From: Agapanthus africanus | Taxonomy: Eukaryota; Streptophyta; Magnoliopsida; Asparagales; Amaryllidaceae | Reading direction: 5' to 3' | Assembly (NCBI GenBank): GCA_030015575.1 | Contig: JASDDO010000006.1 | Span: forward strand, 322,386,361 to 322,450,360 | DNA: 64,000 nt | Part shown: positions 52,793 through 61,844 of the stretch, in pieces | Layout of the letters: each line of letters starts with the position of its first letter | Numbering within the stretch: position 1 is the stretch's first letter | Made by a program: the position numbers and the translations under genes | Notes under the pieces: model-generated | Database searches by the model: none | Told to the model about the DNA's origin: nothing | What the model saw: only the letters and a program-made list of their open reading frames with translations

Positions 52793-53367
52793 GTAAAAAT
52801 CTTAAATTTAATTAAATTTAATTAATAGAGCCTTGCTCTCAAGAACTTACAGATCTACAGAGATTCCGTTCATGGGTTTTAACCCATGAACAGAGCTTTG
52901 CTCATGTATCAAATGTAGATCTTTTCTGAAAATGGAGAACTCCTAAAAGTTTTCATGGATCTTTAAGATCCCGAATTTTTAATCTTTTAGGAGTTAAAGT
53001 TTCCTTCCTGATGGATTTTTCCATCATTATTATATAGCTAGGCTCCTTTTTAAAGAAATTTTATCCCTTTGAGACCAGAGTTTGACAAATGTCACTCTGT
53101 GACAGAGCTTTGCTCTAAAAGAGGAGTTTTTCTCCTTGTCTCTAGGGACTTCCCATCAATGAGGATATTCTCTTGGGGATCTTTTCATTAATTGACAGTC
53201 TCATCTAATGATTGGGTTGTCTTATTAAATGATGCACTGTCATCCAGATTTTGTGGGTCCCCCTTTTGTCCCCTATCCACTGCATTCCAGTGTAGTGTAA
53301 AATTTTAAAATGCCAAGCGTTGGAATTACAACACTAACGGCTAATTAAATTTTTTGTCCCTCCGCAG
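52793..53367 (+). other. Probable 5'-leader intron of the C antisense gene
   Basis: Donor TTAG/GTAAAAATC at 52793 and acceptor TCCCTCCGCAG ending 53367, five bases before the ATG at 53373. The arrangement is the same as in A (1887-2255), although the sequences differ. Confidence 0.5.
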
Positions 53368-53372
53368 GAAAC

Positions 53373-56300
53373 ATGTCTGGTAATTTGTCTTTTCCGTTTG
53401 TTCGCTCAGAGGGAGGGTTTCCCCAGGCACCGGTGGACCGAGTGGTGCTCGCTCTCATTAAAGATCACGACCCCAAGTACAAAAACCTTCACTTATGGGG
53501 TAGGTGGTACAATGAAATCATCCAGGGTCGCCGCAGTTTCAGTTCTGCCATGCCGTCTGAGCCTATAGTTACGATCCCCTAAGCGGACGAACCCCCGGTT
53601 AAGTATGCCGTGGAGGTCAAAAATTGGAATTCTGATGACCTCCTCCAGCCTGCAATCGGTGCCATTCCCGTGCAGTCGCCGCCGGCAATAGACATTCTAC
53701 GGAGGCGAATCTGTCAGGGTGAAGCACGCCCTTGGGGAAAGGCTTATAATATTGGATTGGTCCCGCGACCGCCCGCCGGATATTTACAATGGGCCCGGTA
53801 CATCTTATCGGCGAAAAGGACTCATCTAACGAAGATTGGTTTATATTCGGCCATCTACGTCTCGCTTTTCGAGTATCCCTCTCCTCTAACGTGGTGGATC
53901 AAGGCCTTTATTGAACAATGGAATATCCCCACCCACACCTTCCTGATGACGGACAGAGAGGTCTCCATCTCCTTGGAGGAGTTTGCTGAAGTCTCGGGTC
54001 TACCAATGAGGGGGGAGCACTACGAGGAGCTGCTTCCTCCTGATGAATACGTCTTTGCCACTACACCGTTGGTGTTTGACTTGACTCCGGAGAACGCCAT
54101 TCAGCACCAGTTCCCGGGCTTGGTGAAGGTGTTGGAGATTTATGAAGGGCTCTATCTGAAATCGGGTGTCCGGGGCGTCAGTTTCGCCGATTTTATTGCC
54201 CGCTTTATCCGACCAGAGTTCTTATCGGAGCAAAGCGAGAAGTTTGCCCAACTTGATGACCCTTTTGGCTTCGGCTTGGACCGCCGACCCATATCAGAGA
54301 ATGACCAAAGGGACTTTTATCTCCCCGGTGCCGCCGTCGTTCCTTTCTCAGAAATCGCCATCCCGGGTATGGATGAGGAAACCTTTTTTGTAGGGTTTCT
54401 GGGCTTGTGGCTGTGCAGCTTTGCGCTTCCCATGCACCCGCGCCATATGCGGCCATTTGTTTTCTACCCAGCGCACCGGATGGTGGCTGGCTTGCAGTTA
54501 TCGGTAGGAATCGCCGGGCTGGCTTACCTTTATAATGGACTTAGCGTAGCGGCGGACGCTAGTGAACCTGGGGTATAGCCCGCTAACTTCCCGATGCACT
54601 ACTTCACCTCCTGGATGGAAATGCACGTGCAAGGGGTGTTCGGCGCCCATAAGATTCCTCCGTTCTTTGAGAAATGCAGACTCCCGAGAGTTATGCGGTT
54701 GGTTGGCGCTTCAATTGTGGTTGCATCTCCGCGGGAATCGAGGGGCTTGCTCCTCCATCCACGTCTGGTCGGAGCGAAGGTTTCTTTGTGGACAAGGTCA
54801 TAACAATATGCCCAGAGACCACCAAGTCAGTAGTGCCGCTGCGCGATGATTTTAAGAACGGGGCTTCCATATTGAAGGCTCGGGAAATCCTCCACCTCTA
54901 CTCCATTCGGCCGGGCTATTTGGTGTTTAGACAGAATGAGACGGCACTCTTCATGAGGTATAACCCTCACCGGTTTGCTCAGCAATCGAGCTATCACTAG
55001 GGGATCCCGATGGAAGGCTTCTTGGAAAAGCCCGTGGTCAGCCGAGAGGGGATAAAGAATGCAACGCACCATTTCATGCGGCTTAACACGGGTTCTTATT
55101 TCTTCATCAGCGAACCAAGCTGTGTCCCCAAGGTACTCAACATGTATGTGGCTTGGTATGCGCATGCAATGGGCCCAGTTATCCTGATGGAGAAGCGCCT
55201 GCTGGTTGACCACAGGGGTGCGCCTCCTGACGGTGATCGCAAGGCTCCCTTGAAACCAAGGACCCCGGTCATTGCTCTACTGAAAGATGCTGGAGTTGAC
55301 CGACCACGCGTACTGAGCCCCCCGCGTGGATTGTCGCTGCCCGCTATGGTGGATGTGCCACCGGCGCCTCGTGCTCCCACAAAGACGGTCAGTGTAGTAT
55401 CGCCGGAGTCCGGCGCAGGAGCGGATATCTGGACCCGCCGCCCCAAGGTGCCTGCCAAGCGCAAATCAATCCCAGACGCATCTAGAGCTGGCGGGCAAAA
55501 GAAGAAGAAGTCGATCCTTTCCCTCGACGCGATCCTCAGTTTAGAGCCTGAGGCCCCTCTCACCAAAGGAATAAGTGAATATGGAAGCAACAAGGGCTTC
55601 TTGGTAGACCCCGCAGACACCAATTTGACGGCTGCTATTGCAGCTTCTGAGCGATCAGCAAGGCTCGAAGCGATACTAAGTAAACTCGCTGAGTCAGGTA
55701 ACCATTAGCTGCTTTCTTCGTCATTTTTTTTCGCATATATATATTTTTTATCATTATTTTTGACTAATACTTTCCCCCTTTTCCAACAGGTGTCACTACC
55801 GAAGAAGCTATTGCTGCCTCTTTAAAGACCTTCCAAGAGGAGGAGGAGAAGCGCGCTCTGGCGGGCACTGGTACGTCCCACCCCCTTTTTATTAAAAAAA
55901 AATTTGTTATCTCTTCTGATGGTCAACCTAACCTTCTTCCTTTGTTTCCTTGCAGGGGCTACACCAGCTGATGCGGGGACTCTCCCCAAGCCTATTACTG
56001 AAGTTCCGGTCTCGTCGGGGCTGCTGCAAGAGCCTCGACTTGATAAGTGGACGAGAGATGCCTTGAAGAATTTGGAGGCATCCCTGTACACGGATGAGGA
56101 TGCTTCAATGAAAGATGCTCTGGTGAGGTCTGTCTCAACGGCCCGGGAAGAGAGGAAGCGGCTGAGGCGCGAGGCGAAGGCGCGCCGGACTGCTTTGGCC
56201 ACGGGAGCGAGCCCAAGCACCGTTCCTCATACCGATACCCCGTCAGAAGCGTCCTCGGTCGTCCTGTCTACAGCTCATAGACAGGCGATTCGCGCCAATA

Positions 56301-58176
56301 GGGAGGCTAACGAGAAGTCCACCTCAGGTAATACTTCTTTCAGAATTTTGTTTGTAAAAATTGTAAACTCGCCGGTTCTCATGCATCTCATCTTGCAGGG
56401 TCAAGTCCGACCGAGGGGGAGGCAGAGACTGTCGAACCCAGGGACACAGGGGGGAAGGCACCGACCGAACTTGATCCGACGGTGGGCAATGTCGATGGGG
56501 TTATGGAGCCTGAGTTAGGGGCCGACGGATTCGCAGCCGAGAAGGTCATTGATGCCGAGCCTGAAGGGGCGGCAGATGAAATGATCATTATAACTGAGCC
56601 CGAGGCGCTTGAGGCCGGCGACCTCGTGGTGACGGCGGATGAACCGACGGAGACCACGGAGCCCGAAGAAGTAGCGGGTGAGATGGGAACGACTCTTGGG
56701 AAAGAGTCAGCCGCTTTCTCTCAAGAGTCCGGCAATGTTCTGATCATTGCCCTCCCCGCCTACGATCTTCCGCCGTCTCCTAGCCGCGCAAGCACAACGA
56801 CGGCCCCCGTCGAGTCCGGTGACGAGGCTACGGGAGGAGGACTCGTGTCACTGGAGGAAGGAAACGCCTCCGTTTCGGCTGGCGGCTCATCGGGTAAATT
56901 TCGAGTTACTGTCATTCCTTTTTTATATCTTGCGATCTTTTCTAACAAATTTGTCTTTGTTTTTAACGCAGGTACGGCCAGCGCCGATGCTCCATTGCTC
57001 GAAGGAGCACCGTCAACTACTGCCTTGGCGGTGGTCACCTCCCGGCCTTCCCTTGTGCCATCGCAGATGTTGGAAGGTATGGATTTGCGACTCATTAGTT
57101 TATCTTTCAGCCGCGTAACTTATGTACTAACGTCGTACCACTGTGTCTTTTCAGGAGTGCTTTTTGATCACATCCATCAAGTGTTGCTTCCGCACTTCTC
57201 CTTCCCACCTGAGCTCACTTCCCCCTCCAGTGGTATTGGTGAGTATATTTTCGTTTCGATGTCTCTCTTTTTTTTTAGCAATGGGATTATTTCTGACTTT
57301 TCCTCTTCCTTATTGTAGTGCTACAAATCGAAGGAGGGGACGCAAGACCGGCCACGCCACTGGCTCCTCCGGCTTTGCCGTCCGTTGCAGCCGGTATAAT
57401 AAATTCCCTTATTGATGACCCTTCTACATCTCTTGAACCGTCGTTTAACTATGTTTTGTTTTGCAGCTATCGTTCCGGCTCCAGTCCCTCTTTAGTCTCG
57501 CATCCTTTCGCCGGCCGGCCCCTTCCTGAAACGTCCATCTTCAAAGGGTGCCGTGATGAGTTTGGGCATGCTGAGCGGGTATATCGAAGAGCTTAACGCA
57601 GACGCTCTCCCACCTGCCGCAGATTTTGCTGTGGAGGTTAACCCAATGTTGGCGGGGCTCGTAAACTTTCATAACGAAGGTGTCGTCGAATCTTGGGTTA
57701 AGCACTGCAGGAAAATCGAGGCCTGCCTGCATCGGCTGGAGTCGACACGTCCTTCCCCTGAGATTTTGGCTGTGGGTACTCAACGGACAACCTGGCTCGA
57801 GCAAAGCACTTCTTATTTCCACCATTTAGATCAAGAAGCAGCTTTAAGGTTGAAGGAACGTCAGGAGTCTTCAAGCGCAACTGCTCGTCTACGTGCCAAA
57901 GTTGAGGCGAACGCTGCCGAAGTGAAGGCCGTCTTTGAGGGCCTTCTGGCGCGTATTACTAACGGGCTAACGCTGAAGCGGAAGCTTGATGCCGCCGAGC
58001 GTGATGCCCGAAGCCGCGAAGCAGCTCAGCAGGTTATTGGGGAGCAGCTCACGTCCTTGATGCAGCAACGGGCTCGAGTGGAGGCCGAACTGGCAGTGGC
58101 GGCTGATCAGGAGAAGGCGTGGAAGGAAGTGCGTGAGCAATTGATAGAGCTATTCAAGAGGCTTCCTTCTCCTTGA
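53373..58176 (+). pseudogene. Antisense multi-exon gene in C: plant mobile domain plus coiled coil
   Basis: It starts MSGNLSFPFVRSEGGFPQ at 53373. The large first exon (to 55697) has the features of the plant mobile domain/aminotransferase-like family: YLQWARYILSAKRTHL, FEYPSPLTWWIKAFIEQW, VSISLEEFAEVSGLPMRGE (53960-54020), FFVGFLGLWLCSFALPMHP (about 54385), then MRLNTGSYFFISEPS. Seven introns of about 71-92 bases with GT and AG ends follow: 55698-55789, 55871-55955, 56328-56398, 56894-56971, 57077-57154, 57239-57318 and 57394-57466. The small exons between them are all multiples of three with phase-1 borders. The last exon ends in a long coiled coil (QEAALRLKERQESSSATARL to KRLPSP). It runs antisense to the element, with its own TATA and poly(A) signals. 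PMD frames are known as passengers of plant transposons and Tat-type elements. It has a few interruptions, so a whole product is uncertain. Biochemical role unknown. Confidence 0.72.
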
Positions 58177-58274
58177 ACATTTTGTATTACTTACACACTT
58201 GTAATTTTTTTTGCATAGTATATACACATTCTTTGTTCTTCATATGATTCGCCTTGTATTTGATTGAACTCATG

Positions 58275-58280
58275 AATAAA
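58275..58280 (+). terminator. Poly(A) signal of the C antisense gene
   Basis: AATAAA in ATGAATAAAGATATACATTTT, 100 bp after the last codon, homologous to 4268 in A. A T-rich 3' flank (58190-58390) follows, without a gene. Confidence 0.6.
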
Positions 58281-58394
58281 GATATACATTTTCTTCTTTG
58301 CGATGTCTTGTATGCTCTTTTTCTTTCTCCCTTCTCTTATTATCAGCATGCTGTCTTGATAAAGATAATTGGAAGATAACTTAGTTTTTTCCAA

Positions 58395-58660
58395 AAGATA
58401 GCGATGGCTTAGGCCGTAGGTTCGAATCTGCCACCTAAGACTTTTCAACTCTATGAGCCATGATGGTCTCATAGAGACTTTTCTCCCTACGGATCGAGAG
58501 GATCTCGTAGGTGGGTTTTCTCCTTAGGAATCGTGAGGATTCCTAAGTGTGTTTTCTCTTGTAAGTCGTAAGGATCCTATAAGAGAATTTTTTCCTCTTA
58601 CGAGTCGAGAGGACTCGTAAGCGGTTGTTTCCCTCCTTGTCGAAACTCGACTTTGGAGAG
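58395..58660. repeat. Hairpin array 1 of C
   Basis: Five hairpins in a row. Two are perfect ten-base stems: CTTAGGAATC with GATTCCTAAG around GTGAG (58523-58547), and CTTACGAGTC with GACTCGTAAG around GAGAG (58597-58621). The stems differ, but the loop and its closing TC/GA pairs are constant. Confidence 0.82.
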
Positions 58661-58768
58661 TGAGACCCATGAATAGTATGCAAGAGACCGTTTTAGGTCG
58701 ACTTGCAGGGTCCCATTGTTCAGGAAGCAAGTTTTTTAGTCCCTGCTGCCTGAGGCTTCATCTTGCAA

Positions 58769-60200
58769 GTTGAGACGAATCGGGAATTTTCCCGCGGAGA
58801 CACTGGATTCTCTGCGGGCCGACGCGGATCAGGAGGCTCTCGTCAAGAATGTTTGTTTCCCTGAGTTGAGATATTCGCCAAGGATTATTTGTTTCCCTGG
58901 TGTTGAAACGAATCGAGAATTTCCCACGGAGACACTGGTTTCTCTGCGAGTCGATGCGAATCAGGAGGCTCTCGTCAAGGATTGTTTGTTTCCCTGAGTT
59001 GAGGTATCTGCCAAGGATTATTTGTTTCCCTGGTGTTGAAACGAATCGAGAATTTCCCACGGAAACACTGGTTTCTCTGCGAGTCGATGCGAATCAGGAG
59101 GCTCTCGTCAAGGATTGTTTGTTTCCTTGAGTTGAGATATTTGCCAAGGATTATTTGTTTCCCTGGTGTTGAAACGAATCGAGAATTTCCCACGGAGACA
59201 CTGGTTTCTCTGCGAGTCGATGCGAATCAGGAGGCTCTCGTCAAGGATTGTTTGTTTCCCTGAGTTGAGGTATTTGCCAAGGATTATTTGTTTCCCTGGT
59301 GTTGAAACGAGTCGAGAATTTCCCACGAAGGCACTGGTTGCTCTGCGAGTCGACGCGAATTAGGAGGCTCTCATCAAGGATTGTTTGTTTCCCTGAGTTG
59401 AGGTATTTGCCAAGGATTATTTGTTTCCCTGGTGTTGAAACGAATCGAGAATTTCCCGCGGAGACACTGGTTTCTCTGCGAGTCGATGCGAATCAAGAGG
59501 CTCTCATCAAGGACGCTGGTTTCCCTGAGTTGAGGTATTTGCCAAGGATTATTTGTTTCCCTGGTGTTGAAACGAATCGAGAATTTCCCACGGAGGCACT
59601 GGTTGCTCTGCGAGTCGACGCGGATCAGGAGGCTCTCATCAAGGATTGTTTGTTTCCCTAAGTTGAGGTATTTGCCAAGGATTATTTGTTTTCCTGGTGT
59701 TGAAACGAATCGAGAATTTCCCGCGGAGACACTGGTTTCTCTGCGAGTCGACGCGAATCAGGAGGCTCTCATCAAGGACGCTGGTTTCCCTGTGTTGAGA
59801 TATTTGCCAAGGATTATTTGTTTCCCTGGTGTTGAAACGAATCGAGAATTTCCTACGGAGGCACTGGTTGCTCTGCGAGTCGATGTGAATCAGGAGGCTC
59901 TCGTCAAGGATTGTTTGTTTCCCTGAGTTGAGGTATCTGCCAAGGATTATTTGTTTCCCTGGTGTTGAAACGAATCGAGAATTTCCCACGGAGACACTGG
60001 TTTCTCTGCGAGTCGATGCGAATCAGGAGGCTCTCGTCAAGGATTGTTTGTTTCCTTGAGTTGAGGTATTTGCCAAGGATTATTTGTTTCCCTGGTGTTG
60101 AAACGAATCGAGAATTTCCCACGGAGACACTGGTTTCTCTGCGAGTCGATGCGAATCAGGAGGCTCTCGTCAAGGATGTTTATTTCCCTGAGTAGAGGTA
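58769..60200. repeat. 133-bp tandem repeat array in the 3' region of C
   Basis: TGTTGAAACGAATCGAGAAT recurs at 58901, 59034, 59167, 59300, 59433, 59565, 59698, 59830, 59963 and 60096, a period of 133 with three units of 132. About eleven units in all. It contains GGATTGTTTGTTTCCCTGAG and GGATTATTTGTTTCCCTGG half-units. Repeating frames on both strands are by-products. It occupies the place of the 171-bp array in A but has no visible sequence kinship to it. Confidence 0.9.
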
Positions 60201-60259
60201 TTTTGCCGAAGACATTGATTTCTTCGGAGTTGAGATGAACAGTCGAGGTTTGGCTTCGT

Positions 60260-60780
60260 TTTCTGGCGGAGCCTGTTGGGAAAGTATGATTCCCTCTTTG
60301 TTTGCGCCCTTGGATTGTATACAGGGATCGAAGTGATCTTAACTGTAGGGCAAAAGTTTTATCATCATTTTTTTTTGTTTTATTTCCGCGATGCTCTATC
60401 ATTTCAGCTTTTATATCACGAAGGTCGCGACTGCCCAATCATTTCGGCTATTTTTCGCGGTGCCCAATCATTTCGGCTGTTTATTTCATTTTTATTCGCT
60501 GATTTTTATTGCGAGTTGCCCAATCATTTCGGCTATTTCATGTGCATACGTTTTTACTTGCTGCTTTTTATTGCAAGTTTCCCCATCATTTCGGCTATTT
60601 CGTATGCATGTGCGGCCTACTGGCTTTTTGCCGCAAATCTTAAATTAGACACCGATTTCGGCATCAGCACCGCTACAACTGGGATATTACCAGGAGCGAA
60701 TCATCATTTGCCTCTGTCGATGTCGACCAAAGGTGGCTTAGCGAACAGGGTTAAGGTCCTGTCGACTAAGGCTTTTGACT
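60260..60780. repeat. Module copy and ATCATTTCGGCTA array of C
   Basis: GCCCTTGGATTGTATACAGG to CTGTAGGGC lies at 60306-60351, then five ATCATTTCGGCTA-type copies at about 60390-60605, then the stretch GCTACAACTGGGATATTACC shared with A (6850-6950) and E. A frame at 60276-60857 follows these repeats and has no domain. Confidence 0.75.
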
Positions 60781-61310
60781 TCATGAGCCGTAAGGGTCTC
60801 ACGAAGTTATTTCTCCCTGCAAGTCGTGAGGATCTTGTAGGTGTATTTTCTCCTTAGGAATCGTGAGGATTCTTAAGTGTTTGTTCCTCTGTAAGTCGTA
60901 AGGATCCTACATGAGGGTTTTCTCCTTGTAAATCGAGAGGATTTTCAAGGGTTGTTCACCATGCGAACGTATCCCCAGTCTCGGATGGGACTTGATTAGG
61001 GAAATGTTTATTCGCGTCCGTGGATTGTATACAAGGGCCAGTATTGAGCCACTTGTAGGGAAATATCGGAAGTTGTGGGAGTCGCTTAAGCACAGCTTTA
61101 TGTCTCTGTAACTTAAGACTTTCAAATCTTATGAGCCGTGAGGGTCTCATAAGAGAGTTCTCCTTACGAGTCGTGAGGATCTCGCAAGTGTACTTTCTCC
61201 TTAGGAATCGTGGGGATCCCTAAGTGTGTTGCTCCTTTGTGAGTCGTAAGGATCTCACGAAGGTGGTTTCTCCTTACAAGGTCGAGAGGATCTTGTAAGT
61301 GTCCTTTAAC
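60780..61310. repeat. Hairpin arrays 2 and 3 of C, with one module copy
   Basis: Hairpin runs at 60780-60960 and 61120-61310 flank a GTCCGTGGATTGTATACAAG module (61016-61060). Layout and loops match 6960-7465 of A. Confidence 0.75.
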
Positions 61311-61312
61311 GA

Positions 61313-61600
61313 GGTTGTGCCCTTTCGGGTTTTCACAAACACTCGCCGGTAGTCCTGCTGTTTTTACTCACGGAGCCCTTTCGGGTTTTCATCCGTGCCC
61401 TTTTTGCTTATGGACATACCCCCCCTTTTTTTATTCTTTTTATTTTTATTTACTTTTTTTTTTACGAGGTCGCGCCCTTTCGGGTTTTCACGAACACTCG
61501 CCGGTAGCCCTGCTGTTTTTACTCACGGAGCCCTTTCGGGTTTTCATCCGTGCCCTTTTTGCTTATGGACATACCGTTTTTTTATCATTCACTTTTTTTT
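61313..61600. repeat. CCCTTTCGGG repeat of C, two units
   Basis: Units start with CCCTTTCGGGTTTTCAC at 61321 and 61475. Same contents as 7465-7740 in A, each closed by GGACATACC and a T-rich run. Confidence 0.75.
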
Positions 61601-61669
61601 ATTAATTTCTTTTTCTCTTCTCTCTTTTTTTTTTTATTCATCTCATCAGCCTGAGGATGCTGCGGTATT

Positions 61670-61745
61670 AGTTTAAGGACGTTTCGGTCCGTCATTAGTT
61701 TAAAGACGTTTCGGTCCGTCATTAGTTTAAGGACGTTTCGGTCCG
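61670..61745. repeat. GGAC-N6-GTCC 27-bp repeat of C, three copies
   Basis: Three units AGTTTAAGGACGTTTCGGTCC (one with AAAGAC) lie at a 27-29 bp period, directly beyond pol as in A. Confidence 0.75.
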
Positions 61746-61844
61746 TGCTGGAGAGGGCTGGCTACTGCTTATAAAGCCTAAGCTTAGGAAGATAGCGAGC
61801 GGACATAGTCGTCGTCATCTATCATTGACCTAGGCTATAGCTCT

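Noticed and set aside
58769-60200. CRISPR-like array of regular repeats
   Set aside because: Units are tandem with no unique spacers, the context is a plant retrotransposon, and no cas genes are present.
60276-60857. 193-residue Phe-rich frame as a possible membrane protein
   Set aside because: It follows the ATCATTTCGGCTA array and T-rich runs; the equivalent stretches in A and E break into different frames.
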